Source: UBA1181 sp045639525 (GTDB taxonomy: Bacteria > Bacteroidota > Bacteroidia > Bacteroidales > Paludibacteraceae). Taken from it: DNA of 60,232 bases. Both the position numbers and the translations under genes were made by a program. This document shows positions 33,001 to 48,000 of the stretch, one piece after another; positions within the stretch are counted from its first letter, which is position 1; every line of letters starts with the position of its first letter. The notes beneath the pieces were generated by a model, which was not told where the DNA came from, made no database searches, and saw only the letters and a program-made list of their open reading frames with translations. Location of the stretch: NCBI GenBank assembly GCA_045639525.1, contig JAZUDI010000082.1, positions 1 through 60,232 on the forward strand, written 5' to 3'.

Positions 33001-36000
33001 CGGAATCACCATATCCAACGGAAAATGTTCCGCTACGGAGAATGTGGATGTGACTGTATTCCCTACGCCAAGAGTCATTGCGGAAGCATTCAATGGAAAG
33101 GTTTGTCCAGGTGGAAGCGACACCTTGACCGCTTACTACCTTGTTGACGACGAGACCAAGGGCGTTCTAAAGAACTGCGAGTGGTACACAGACAAGGATA
33201 GAACCCATGCGGCAACATTCAGCAGACCAGCCCAAGAGAACGGCAACAACGACACAATCATCGTTTCCAACATCACGACACCAACTACCTATTACGCCTA
33301 TGGCCAAGATAAGAACGGTTGTTGGAAATTGGCGCAAGTCACAGTTTATGTGAAACCATTGCCAACCATCTCCATCGCGGGAGACACCATCATCTGTAAC
33401 ACAATGAACATCGCCTTGACCGCCGCAGGTGCGGAGAGCTATACATGGTATGAAAACGGTACCACAGAGGTGATGAAGGGAAGTAAATTAACCCTTCAGG
33501 CCATGATGGGCGCAGGCGACGGTGAGGAGCTGGTTAAGAAATACACCGTTGTGGGCGTGAAAGAGGGTTGCGAAGGAACCAGTGTCAAGAATGTCCACAT
33601 CTTTAGGGAGCCAACCATCACCATTACGGGTAGAAACGAAGTCTGCTTTGGAGATACGGCTAAGTTGACCGCATCCGGATCGGCGGCAGGTAAGGAATAT
33701 TTGTGGACCGGACTCGGAAGCACCTCCGCAAGCGTGACCGTAGTGCCAATCGGCAACGAACAAATCTTCCAAGTGACCGGTTACAACGAGAAGGGATGTC
33801 CTGGAACGGCTGAGCACACCATTAGAATCAACGAAAACCCTACCCTCTCCATCACCGGATTGGATCCAATCTGTTACGGTGAGAAGGCCAGTCTCCTCAA
33901 TGTATTAGACCTTAATGGTAGTACCTTGAAAGAGGTGGTTTGGACCATGTTCGACAAAAAGAAGAGCACAGCGGGAACAGTTGTCGCCAACCCAAGAGAG
34001 ATTGTTCTCCAAGACACCACCATCTTCCAAGTATCCGCCAAGAACGCGGCTGGTTGTGAGGCAACCGCAGAGGCGACTGTCATCGTCTATCCAAAACCAA
34101 ACATCACCGTCACCGCACCTGACATCTGCGACGGCGAAGAGGTTGTGGCTACCGTAGATGGCGCAGCTACCTATACATGGTTCAAAGGCAAGGCACCAAG
34201 CCTTACCCCAACCACAGAGACCAGTACGAAATATACCGACAACAATGGTTTGACAACAGGCAATTATTACTTCCGCGTGATCGGATACGAGAATGGTTGT
34301 CCTTCCGATCCAAAGGATACATTCCTCGTGATCAACGAAAAACCAATCTTCACCATCGAGGGTGATACCGCTTATTGCGAAAACGAGCAGATGAACCTCT
34401 CTACCAGCACAACCGCCAAAGAGTATTTGTGGAGCACCGGCGAGACCGAGAGAAACATCACGCCAACCGCTCTGTTGGACATCACCTCCATCTCCGTCAC
34501 CTTGACTCATGCCACTACGGGATGTACCAATACGATGAAGAGAGGCATCATCGTCAAGAAGAAGCCGGAACTCACCATCAACACCTTGGACAACGCCACA
34601 CAAGCATGTAAGGGAGATGAGTTACCTATGGTGGCATTCGACAAGAACCCAAGCAGCAATGCTCGTCAATACGTTTGGAAAGAGAAGGCTGTGAGCGAGG
34701 CCACCGCTAACAATTATGGTGGAACCCTCTTGACCAGCAACAAATACCGATACAACTACGACTCCATCGTACCTATCATTAACCAAACCACTACCTATTC
34801 TGTGGAGGGTACGGAGACGCACAACATCAAATTGTTGAACAACGACAACCTCAGATGTACATCATCCGCGGAGGTGACGATCATCGCCAACCCAATACCT
34901 GAAGTTAAGATCTCAGGCGCAGACTCCATCTGCTACGGCTTGGAGACAAACTTGATCGCTACCAACACCAACTCAAGCGCCATTATCCAAAGTTGGGAGT
35001 GGAAATCCGAGAAAGAGGGATTCAGCAATGCCGGGTTGAGTTACACCTCAACAGGCGCTATCAAGGAGAAGAGCGAATTTACGGCAATCGCCACGACAAA
35101 TAACGGATGTAAGGGAGAAGCGACCCATACCATCGATGTTTACAGCGACTTTAACTTCACCATCAAGGGAGATGAGTATATCTGCGAAAACAGCGCATTC
35201 AAAATATACGCTGAGCCAGATGCCGCCAACAAATACAAGAAGGTGAATGACTACCGATATAGTTGGGCTCCTCAAGGTGGCGTGTCTGACACTGCCAAGG
35301 GATTCATCTACGAGAACACCGACTTCACATTGACCATCACCGACGTGAACAACTGCGTGAAGACATTCCCTAGCACCGTTCTATTCGAGAAATTACCGAA
35401 ATTGACCTTGTCTCAAAACGAATCTATCTGTGAGGGTCAGACCGTAACACTCACAGCCACTTCCGACAAGGATATGCAACAATTCACTTGGGATTGGCAA
35501 GCAAACGGCGGAGATCCTGAGACACATATCAAGACAGGAAAGAACGACGAGTTTTCCCAGACTCTCACCCAATCCAGAACCTATACCGTAACAGGTATCG
35601 ACAGCAAGGGTTGTGAAGCTCAACCTGAGGTGATCGTGGTAGATCCTAAATTGGCGCCAGACCTCTCCATCACCGGTGTGACCAACGCCTGCGAGGGGTC
35701 AGACGTGGATATCATCGCCGCTTCAAGTAGCAACTACGCCATCAAATGGTACAAGGGAGCAAACAGCGCCACAGGAGAGTTGATCAGCGCCACCACCGGC
35801 AACACCTCATCCAAAGATGGTGTGCTCTCACTCAAGGATTTGAAGAACGGCACCTATAACTACGCTGCCGTGATCTCAAATGGCGCCTGCGGAACAGAGA
35901 AACCATTCTCATTGACCGTGACACCAAAACCATCTGTAAAACTCTACTCTTCGAAAGAGGGCAGCAGTTGGGCGGATGTAAACACCATCGAGATTTGTGA

Positions 36001-39000
36001 AAACGACTCTGTCATGGTGGATGCAAGAAGTTCAAACTCCGACATCAAGTACATTTGGAACACGTCATCCAAATCAGCGACCAAAGACACCCTCCACCCA
36101 AGCAACGATTTAACCTGTATCATCACCGTGGAGGATGCCAACCACTGTACCAATAATGATACGGTGAACATCATCGTAAACCGTAATCCAATCCTCACCA
36201 TCAACGGCAGATCCAACGGAGACACTACCGTTTGTGCGGATGTCAACACATTCGCGGAGGTGTTACTCGTAGCCGGAAACGGTGGCGGAACGCTCTACGA
36301 ATGGAAGAACGAGGATGGCGTCACCATCAACTTAAGCGGAGAGAAGAACAACACCGCCAAGGTATCCATCAATACGCCATTGGTGATCACACTAGAGGGA
36401 GCCAACGAGAAGTTATGTCCAGGAAAGGCAAAATACACCATCCACACCAAAGAGTTCCCTGTATTCGACGCAGAAGATATCGAAGCGTGTCAAGGTGATT
36501 ACGCCTCTATCAAAGTCACATCAGGAAATGCGGACACCTACAAATGGACATGGACGGAGAATGGCGAAACCAAGAGTTCAAACGGAGCCAGCCATACCGC
36601 ACTTCTCATCAACGACCGCGTGTACAAATTGTCCGCTACCAAGAGCGGATGTACCAGAGAGTTGGATAAGGAGGTCAAAGCGATCGTATTACCAATCCCT
36701 ACGGTAAAGAGCGACGAGGACCAAGCCATCTGCTTCGGCGAAAGTCTCGTATTGAACCTCAAAGCGGGAAGCAACGCCCAAAGATACGCATGGTCGAAGG
36801 GTAACGGTTTGACAGACAACGGAAACGGTAGCGCCAACATCACACCTAACGCAACAGGTAAACACCAATACATCGTCACGGGTTGGAGCGACAAGGATTG
36901 TCCTGCCAGCGACACCGTATTCGTGAATGTGAACGCGAAACCAAACTTCATCATCTCCGGATCCAAAGTGGTATGCGCAGGCAATGAGTTTACATTAACC
37001 TCTGAAGAGAAAGACGCATACACCACCACCGTAACTTGGAGTTGGACCGATAACGGCGTGAAGAAAAGCCACAACGGAGAGACATTGACCACCTCTCTTG
37101 AGAACACAAGCGAAGCGGACATCACCGTAATCTTCAAGGCGACCGTCAAGAGTGACTTGTGTGAGGATTCGCTCTTCTACCCTGTCACAGTCAAAGCATC
37201 TCCTGTAATCGAGGTGCCTGCAATCACCACTTGCGAAAACGAGGCCACTACCGTCACCATAGAGAATGCCACCTCGGTATTCTGGGAGTTTGACAACAAG
37301 ACAACAGGTCCTTCCAGGGTACTCTCATACGAAATCATCGAAGCGAACAAGAGTGGTATGAACATCATCGGATACAAGAATGGATGTGGTACAGCTAAGC
37401 GCATTGAGTCAATCACCGTTAATCCGAAACCAGTCATCACCTTTGACGCTGCCAACATCAAAAACAACACGGCAGAGGGTACAGGTGAGATCTGTTTGAA
37501 CGATAAGGATGTGAAGATCACCGCCAAAGGAGAAAAGGCCAACGACCAATACATCTGGAAATGGAACGGTGAGGATGGCGAAAACACTTACGCCCCTACG
37601 CCTAAAACATCCGGCGAGATGACCTACACCGTGACCGCAACCGATAAAACAACAGGATGCGTCAGCAACAAGTCTTACAAATTGACTGTCCACGACAACC
37701 CAGTCATCAAGGTGAGCGACAACGGAGACGACTTTGAGGTAAACGGCAAGGGAGCTATCTGTATCAACGAGCCTTTGACCTTGAAGGTCCAAGGTTTGGA
37801 CAATGTTAATCGATACACATGGTCATCATCACCAGTAGTTCCGAACATCTCCAGCGCAAATGGATCCGACACCTATTCGATCGGTGCGCCTTCCAACTTG
37901 ACGCAAGACGCTAAATTCACCATCGTAGGTACCACCAACGCAGGTTGTGTCGGAACTGCCACTTACGATTTGAAGGTGAACAAATATCCGACCATCAACA
38001 TCATCTCAGACTCTAAGTGTGCGGGAGAGAATGTCACCGTGCAAATTCAAGGTTACACACCAGGCGCACAATACAACTGGGGTTGGGATAACAATGGCCA
38101 ACGTGACACCGCGACCAACGCCACCTACGTCAGCCAAGTATTGGAGAAGGATACTTGGTTCAAAGTAACCGCATCCTTGAACGAATGTGTGAAGGTGGAT
38201 AGCCAAAAGATCAGTGTCAACAAACGACCAGTGTTCGAACTCGACAAGAGAGAACTCTCCACTTGCGCGGGTGTCGCCACAGATATCGTGACCGCCACAT
38301 CCAACATTGGATACCGTTACACTTGGTACGACAACGCGCGCCATATCTTAGCAAGCAGTCCAGCGGGATCAACCATCAGCAAATTGCCTGGTCAAACTCC
38401 TAACGGAACCACCTTCTACGTGGCAGAGGCGACTATGAGCTACGGAGCCGTTGAGTGTTCTTCCACCGACACCGTAATGGTCGATGTCATCCCAAGACCT
38501 CGTCCATCAATCGTGAAGTCGGGAGCTGCCTGCGTGGGCAATACAATCAAGTGGGCTGCCAAGGGACAAGATGGTTCTACCTACAATTGGTACATAGGAC
38601 AGAAAACTACACCATTAACCGCTAGCGGATCGGGCGCATTCAGTTTGACCGGCGCCAACAACGACACCCTCGTGGTGACCATCACCGAAGATTTCGCTCC
38701 AACCACCATCTACTTGGAGGAGATCAACGGAAACTGCCGCAGCGAATTGAAAGAGGATAAGATCACCAAAGAGTTGAAACCTCACGTGGAGCCAGTCGAC
38801 AATTCACCTCGTTGTAAGGGCGACGGCAACAAGACTTTGACACTCCAAGGCGCAACCTCTTACACATGGTTGTCTGTTCCTGGCAGACCAACAGGTATTT
38901 CATACACCGAAGCGCTTGACGCGACCAAGACCTATACGGTACGCGCCGTTTCCGGTGCTTGTGTCGATACCGTGGATATCACTGTTTATGTCAATGAATT

Positions 39001-42000
39001 GCCAACCATCGCCATCGACGGCGAAGGCAAGCGCAACAGTGCAACAGGCGACACCACCTTCTCTTGTATCAATGACGAGGTAACACTCACCGCTACCCCA
39101 AGCCACCCAAGCGTAATGTACGGTACAGACAATACAGAGAAGGGATTCTCGTACAAATGGGACAACAAGGATAGCGAGAATCAAAAGACATTTGTAAGAA
39201 ACGCGACCACAACCATTCCGCAAACCTATTCCGTCAGAGTGACAGACCAAAACACAGGTTGTGAGAATGTCGGTAAATACACCATCACCGGTATCGCCCT
39301 TCCGATCGTCAACATCGGAGGAGACAACTCCGTATGCCAAAATGATCCAGTATCATTGAAGGCGGAGACATCCAAACCAGTGGTTAGCTACGCATGGAAC
39401 GTCAAGGTGAACGGTATCGATCAACCTACTTCCGAATATACCACAAACGGCAACGAGATCACCTACAGCCACATTGACACCATCGCGAACGGTGGCCACA
39501 CATACAAGTTCATGGCATCCGCGACCGATAAGGATGGTTGTGTAGGACATTCTGATCTTTTCACCGTTACCAACAAACCAAATCCATTCTTTGACGTGCA
39601 CGACACCACCGCCTGCTATGGCGAGGTGGCTAACCTGAAGGTCGGAGATAAATCAAAGGCGGATTTCTACCAATGGCCTGATGGCACACAAGGTGGATCA
39701 CAATGGATTGGAAGCGAAACTATCACAGAGAACACCACCTACGAAATCATAGCCGAACTAAACGGCTGTAAGTTGTCAAAGAACGTGAAGGTAGATGTGC
39801 TTCAACTCCCTACCTTTACCATGGATGTGGTGAAACAAAGCAACGGAACAACTTTAAGCAAGGATGCGGAGGGCAACGTGATCATCTGCGAGAACGACAA
39901 CAAGATCAGCATCCTCGCCAACCACACATCAGGAGCTGCCGCTCAATCATACGTATGGAGGAACTTCCCAGACTCAACCAAGAGCCATCTCTTCCAAGAG
40001 CCTGTCAAGAAGACCACCTACACATTGACGATGACCGATGTGAACGGTTGTAGCAACCAAATGTCTCAAACTATTTTGGTAAATGTTCCAGAAAAGATTT
40101 TGATAGAGGGTCCTGACGCTGTTTGTCAAAACGGCGAGGCTACCTACACCATCAGCGGTTCCGGAAATTACGGATTCGAACTTCAACCAGCCACCGCGGG
40201 TACGATGGACATCAATGGCAACATCATCACCATCAAGGATGTCACCGCAAGCTTCAAATTGAAAGTTTCAGGTAGGGACGCCGCTGGTTGCGATGCGGAA
40301 GATGTGGAGAAAGAGGTATCCATGACACCTAAGCCAACCATCACATTGGCAGTCACCCCGGAATCCAGAAGCATCTGTAGTGGAGACAACATCAAGATGA
40401 ACGTGAAAGCGGAACAAGGCATTTCCATCCAATGGGAGGGTCTTGCGGCTGGATTCCTCGACAACAACCAAACACTCTACTGCAAAAATGAGGGAGTGGA
40501 CAACAGAGACACATTCAGGGTAACCGCGACCACAACAGATGGTTGTGTCGCAAAAGACTCTGTCATTGTCACCACCCACCCGCTACCAATCTTCACGGCG
40601 GAGAGCAAAGATATCTGTTACGACACCGACGCGACACTCAGCGTATCGTCAAGCAACAGCAACTTAACCTACACTTGGGAGGGTAAGAATTTCACCCCAT
40701 CTGCCGATGGCAAGTCTATCAACATTTCAGGCGTGAAGAGCGACGAGAATTACAAAGTTGTGGCAACAGACAACAACCAATGTAAACGCGACACCATCGT
40801 CCGCGTCATTGTCCACAACAGACCTATCGTCGGCATCAGCAGAACGATCAGCGGATCAGACGACAAGAAAATCTGTAAAGACAGTCTTCTCACATTGGCT
40901 GAGAACAACGAGTCAAGCGACTATACCCACGAGTGGTTCTCCATCGGTGGAAGCAAGAGATTCGCTTTGGGCAACAGTGGCCGTACCATCGACGCGGTCA
41001 TCACCCAAGACTCCACCTTCCGTGTGGTTGTGACGAAACTTTACAACATCGTGAATGATCTTGACAACTCCAAGAACTACACATTGGGTTGCCAAGACAG
41101 TACCGACTACACCATCACCAAGAAGGAGGCTCCTCGCTTCACTGTCATCCCAGACACTGTATGTGACGGAAGCAACGCGAAGGTGACCATCAAGAGCGAC
41201 GAAACAGGTGTAAGCTACAACTGGGCTTGGAAGAGCGCCTCTCAGGCAGACTTCACCACCCAATCAGGTGGATCAACCCTTTCACTCAACAATGTGACCG
41301 AGGCTATTCAAATCAAGACCATCGGAACCAAGGAGAGCTGTCCTGCGGATACCATCGTCAACGTATTGGTACACCAAAAGCCAACGATCGATGCAATGAC
41401 TTTGGCACCAATCTGTATCGATAAAAACACGGATGTCACACCATCCATCACTTTCGACAAGACCTACAACGCAACCAACGCCGCCGCAAGTTACGCTTGG
41501 AAAGCCAACAAAGACGGCAACAGCATGACAGAGGGTGCGGATGGTCTATTGAACATCAAACCTAACCAAATCGGCGAGCGTACCTATACATTGACCGTCA
41601 CAGACAAAAACGGTTGTGAGAGCAGCGCACCAGCCCTTTTGATGGTAAACGCATTGCCAGAGATCGTAGTCAAGGGAGAGACCAATGTATGTCCAAACAC
41701 CAAGGCTAACTTGACTGTCAACGACTTTGATGCGGAGAAGATCAAATGGTACAAGAGAGAGGGAGAAACAAGAACACTGCTCTACACAGGTAATAACTTC
41801 ACGCCTCTTATCGGAACCACCGCCGAGACATACGAGGTCGATGTGACAGACGGCAACGACTGTCAAGCGACCAAAGAGGTGAAGATCACCGTGAAGAGCA
41901 TGCCAAACATCTACCCTAACGGTAACAAGGTGATCTGTCAGGGAGAAAGCACCCGCATCACCCTTATCGGTAACTCGGGCGGTACATACAAGTGGTTGCC

Positions 42001-45000
42001 GAACAACGGTAACTCCGCCGACAGCACGCTCAAACCAATGACCACCACCACATACAACGTGGAGGCGACTACCGCCAATGGCTGTTTGGATACCATCCAA
42101 TTCGAAATCAAGGTGAACAGCTTGCCAGTGGTATTGATCAATGGAAAGAAGTCCATCGATACCATTATCTGTTTGAGAGATCAAGTCCACATGTTCGCAA
42201 GTGGTGCGGATCAATACCAATGGAGCAACAGAAGTACTGGCAACGCTTACGAGCCAAGCCCAATCATCGACTCCAAATATTGGGTAGTCGGAACCGACAA
42301 CACCACCCAATGTAAGGATACGGCTAAGTACAATGTCAAGGTCAATCCACTTCCAACCGTGGAAACGACAGGCGACATCTATGTATGTAACGGCAAAGAC
42401 GCCCACTTGGAGGTAAAAGACGCAAACGCCGAACTTATCTACACCTGGTTCACAGAAGCTGACCAAGTCAACTCAATCGGAACTGGAGATAATTACGATG
42501 TAAGTGGCGTCACAGCAACCACCAACTACGTGGTGATGGCCGCAAAGGCATACGCGAACGGATTCTGCCACAACACCGCTAACCAAAAGGTAATCGTGAA
42601 GGAGAATCCGAAACCAACCATCACACCAGCTAAGAGCAGTGTCTGCGACGGAGACTATGTACTTCTCTCCGCTACCAGCTCAATGCCATCGTCCACCTTC
42701 GGTTGGAGAGGCAACAGCACGACAAGCAGCAGCATCCGCGTGCAAATCAACCCAATGGGTAACGACACGACCTTCTGGGCATACACCACCAAAGATGGCT
42801 GTATCGACAGTAGCTCCGTCACCATCAACAAGTTGGAACTTCCAACACTTAGCGCAAAGGCTAAGACCGTTTTGAATGACGATACTATCTGTTACAACAC
42901 AAGTGCGGAACTCCAAGCGGTTGCTACTGGCGGAAATGGCGGATACACCTACGAGTGGGAAAAACGCAACATCGAGAGCAGCGAGAACGACAAGGCAAAG
43001 ACCTATGCGCTCACCAACACCATCTCCGCTTACGGATTCCCTGTCAAGGTAACGGATGAGGAGGGTTGCGTCGGAAGGGACACTGCAATCGTGAAGGTTA
43101 AACCATTGCCTATCGTCACCATCGAAGGAGACAAGACGGTCTGCGAAGGTGTGGAAAAGAGCTTCACCGCCAAAGTATCCAACGGAAATCCAGTCTCATA
43201 CACCTGGAAGATCAATGGCGTCGAAACGGACAACCACGAGGCTACACAAAACGTAACCATAGACGATGTAAAGGTATTGACCGTATCTGTCCAAACAGAG
43301 AGAGGTTGCGAGAATACATCCGCACCATTCACCGTCAACAAGTGGGAGAAGCCAAACATCGCCATTATGGGTGATACCATCTTGTGTGCGGGAGAAAGCA
43401 CTACCATCCGTGTTTCAGGAGCTGGTTCTGACGCTTCCAAGTATATTTGGAACGGAGGAAATCTCGCCGCCAACACAACGGGTCTTTCACAAAACATCAC
43501 ACCTGCCGACGCGAACAGCGCCGACACCAAGATCGCCTACACCGTTCAAGGTGAGGACAAGAATGGATGTATCAACGAAAAGGCATTCAATATCACCATT
43601 AACCAACGTCCATCCGTATTGATCAACGGAGGTAATGGCGGTAGCCAAAAGATCTGCGACAACACAGCTGTTGAGTTAAAGGCTGTAGCCAGCCAGACAG
43701 TAACCTACAAGTGGAACACCACAGAGACCGAGGATCAGGTGACCGTGAAGCCAATCACCACCACCGAGTACCGTGTCGTTGTGACCAACGAAAAGGAGTG
43801 TAAGGATACGGCTACCCACACATTGATCGTTTACGAGCGTCCTATCGTCACTTTGGAGGCTCCTGCCATCGCATGTAAAAACAGCGAAGTGGGTATGACC
43901 GCCAAGTCAAGCCGCAACGACCTCACCTATACCTGGTCACCTAACGTGGCTACCACCAACGGAAACCAAGCGACCATCGTTATGATCGGAGATGAAACCG
44001 TCAGCGTGGAGGCCTCTTATCAAGTGGACGACGCATTGACCTGTCGTTACGAGGAGAGCAAGCAGATCGAGGTTCGCGACACGCCTACCGTAGCGATCAA
44101 ATATGCGGAGGCTCTCTGCTTCGGACAAGACCAAAGTTACCAATTGGAGAGCGGAAGCGCCAAGGCGGACTTCTACATTTGGCCGAACACGACCAACGAG
44201 ACCAGTATCGCTCAATACGCTGAGAGCTCACACCGAAATGTAGGCGACTACAATACGACCATCAAGGCTATCAATCGCTACTCATTGGCCACCACAAGCA
44301 TCAAGTGCGAACAGACAATTCCAGTCCATTTCGTTGTCAATGAGATTCCAGAGGTGAAGATCGACGGTCCGGCATTCGTCTGCACCGGAGAGACTGTCTC
44401 TTTGACCGTCTCTGAAATTTCCGGACAAATCATCGATGAGAGCAAGACCGTTTGGTCAACCGGCTCGGCGGATAATGGTAAGATGGAGATTTCCGTATCG
44501 CCTACCATGGACGCCTTCTATACCGCCACTTTGACCAACATCCACAACTGTTCAGCAGAGGGCAAGTACGATTTGAGCGCCCACACGACACCGAAGGTAT
44601 CGATCAAGGGTGAGACCTCATACTGCCAAGACTCTACCGCTAACATCTATGTGGACGGTAACAACCTCATCTTCGTAAGATGGACCAACAAAGCCAGCGG
44701 ACACAAGATAGAGGTGGGCGATTCCACCGGCAACACATTGCTCACCAGCGAGCAATTGAAGATGTCCGTCATCTTGGAAGCGGACTCCTCTTATGCCGTA
44801 CGCGCGATCAACAATCAAAATTGCGCCGCAACAGGTGAGATCGATTTGACCACCAAGAGCAATCCTGTCTTGAACATGGATGCTCCAGCCTACACATGTA
44901 AGGGTAACGACGTGACCATCTCCGTAAGTGGCGCAACCACTTACGAGTGGGTAAATATTTCCAATACCCGTTCCACTTACACGGAAAAGGCGCTTACAGA

Positions 45001-48000
45001 GGAGAAGACATTTGTCGTGAAGGGTACCACCAACGGATGTACCACCAAGGATAGCGTCACCGTAAAGATTTGGGAGCGTCCTGAGATCGCTATCTTCGAT
45101 GGTGAAGCTGATACCGCCGTATGTTACAAAGAGAGCGTGACATTGGTGGCAAAACAGGTATCCGGCGCATCCGCCATCGCTTCCGACAAGTACCAATGGC
45201 AAGGTCTTAGCACCAAAGCCAACGAAATCACGGTAACGGCAAACAACGAGCAAAAGTATATTGTTTACGGAGAAGACAATAATGGTTGTAGGGATACCGC
45301 CGAGATCATCGTCAAGGTGAACCCGCTTCCAAGATTCGACTTCACCTACCCGAACAAACTCTGCGACATGCAATCCGGAGAGTTGGAAGCTAACAAGCCT
45401 GAGTACGGTTATGTATGGGGTACCGTAGGAAAGGCCGAAGCACTCACCTTCCCTACCACCGCCGGCAACACCACACACAATGTGGCTATCGGCGACACGA
45501 CCACCTTCTTCGCATTGGCGAAGGACGACAAGGGATGTATCTCCGATACAGTAAAACACACCATCATGTGGAAGCCTAACCCAGACATCGTGGTAACCGC
45601 ACCAGAATACATCTGTTACGGTACCGCCACTTCACTCTCCGCTGAGGATGTTGTGACCGGATCCATCTATCAAACCAACTTCTCATGGATGACCGTGGAT
45701 GATGTGGTTTTGAAGAGCAACGGAAACAATTATGCTAGTGACGTATTGAAGGAGAACACCACCTTCAAGATCGTCGGCGAAAAGGAGGGTTGTAAGTCCG
45801 ATACCTTGAAGACAATCAACATCTGGGATTTACCGAAGGTAACCATCACAGACCAAGCGACCGGTCTTCCTAACCTTGCCCAAGCTTGTTTGGACAGCGA
45901 AGTGAAATTGGTCGCTACCGTCGGGGACGCACCTACCCCATACACCTATAAGTGGGATGACAAGAGCACATCCAGCGCCACCACAGAGGTGACCGACATG
46001 ACCGTCTTGACACCTAAGAAGGATATGGAGCAGCACATCATCCTCGTAACAGACGGCAACGGATGTCAAAACCGCGACACCATCAACGTCCACATCAACC
46101 CATTGCCAGACTTCTTGGTAAATGGTGTGGCAGATGTATGTTCCGATACGACCAACAAGTTGTTCACCACACCAATCACCAAGGCAGAGTTGAACTACAA
46201 CTGGTATGAAGAGAACAACATCATCACTTGGGAGGAGAACGGTGTAACACTCTCAGCCACTAACCGCGACACCGTTTACATGCCAATTGAAAAGGATGCG
46301 GTATTGGTAGTGGAAGGAAGTTACCAAATCAACGGTATCACCTGTACCAACTCCCAAACATTTGAGGTGAAGTCGAAGACAACCCCAACCATCAAGATTG
46401 GAACCAGCGATACCACCATCTGTTTGGGTAACGCTGTCAGCTTGGTAGTATCCGGTAACTCAACCCGATACGATTGGACCGATGGCGAGGGCAACTCATT
46501 GAACGGTAACAAGTACAATGACTATACGCTCATCGATACCGTTTGGAAGAAGACCACCTTCATCGTTGAGGGTGAATTGGACGGATGTAAGAAGCAGGCA
46601 AGCGTAACAGTCGATATCTACGATTTGCCTACCATCAACATCACCGCCGACAAACCAGTCATCTGCTACGGCGACAATGTCACATTGACCGCGGAGGGTG
46701 GCACATACGAAAAGTATCAATGGAAGAATGTCAGCAACCAAAGCATCCTAAGCGGCAATACTGATGTGATCACCGAGTCGCCAAAGATCCAGACCAACTA
46801 CGCCGTTATCGTCACAGAGAAGCATATGATGAATGGTGTGGCTTCCTATTGTGAGAACAGCGACACGTTCACAATCAAGGTCAACGAGTTGCCGGTATTC
46901 GATTTGAAGTCCAACTCTCCTATCTGCGAGGGCGACGACGCGATCATCACCGCCATTACCGACTCTACAAGCATGAGTTACCAATGGGAGGGTGACAAAG
47001 AGGGTGAATTCACCACCATCGACCACAACGCATTCGCCACTACAAAGACGGGAAGCGTAGCATCCTACACCTACCGGGTATTGGCGAAGGACATCAATGG
47101 ATGTATCAGCAAAGACTCTATCACAGTAGGCACAAAACTCTTCCCTGTGGCTAGCATCGACTTCCCAGAGAACGTCTGCTACGGTACGCAAGCGACCGTT
47201 ACAGGTAAGAATGTGGCGGCAACCTACCAATGGTTCGACGTGCAAGGAGAAGACTCCACCGCATTGTCAAACAACAATAGCTTCACCACTGAGTTCTTGA
47301 ACGGTATCACACAAGGCAAGCAAATCGTGGCGAAGGTGACTACCCAAGAGTGTACAAGCGATACAGCTATCATCATCAATCCTTGGGCATTGCCTTTGAT
47401 CCAGATCGAACGCGCGCCTGAGATCACCATCTGCGAAGAGTTCACCGACACATTGGTAGCTAAGGGAAGCGACATTCCTCTGGTAGCGCCTAACCAAGTC
47501 TACAAGTGGGACAACAACGCCTACAGCCACTTGGATAGCTTCGCGATCGCTCCTACCGTGAGCGGTACCATGTTCCACCTTGCAGGTAAAGACACCCATG
47601 GTTGTGAGAACTTCGATAGCATCAAGGTCAACATCGAGGAGCGTCCTGTATTCTCTTTGTCAAGTGTTCCTGCTGTCTGCGCGAACGACACGACCATCGG
47701 ATGGGTTGAGGTGAAGGCAAATTCAGTTCAAAACTTGAACTACACATGGAGAGACAAGAACGGTAATACCGTCGAATTGTTCGACAGCAAGAATTTGGCC
47801 AGCGCACACTCCGCTACACGTCAGAGCGGTTGGCTTCCAATCACCCAAGATACTACCCTCTTCGTCACAGCGAAGTCAATCATCGAAGAGGGCAAGAAGG
47901 GATGTGAGGAGTCTGACCAAATCACCATCAAGGCGGATCCTTATCCAAACATCATCGTTGTGAAGGATCCTGGTACGGTCTGCGTCGGTACAGCCGCTTA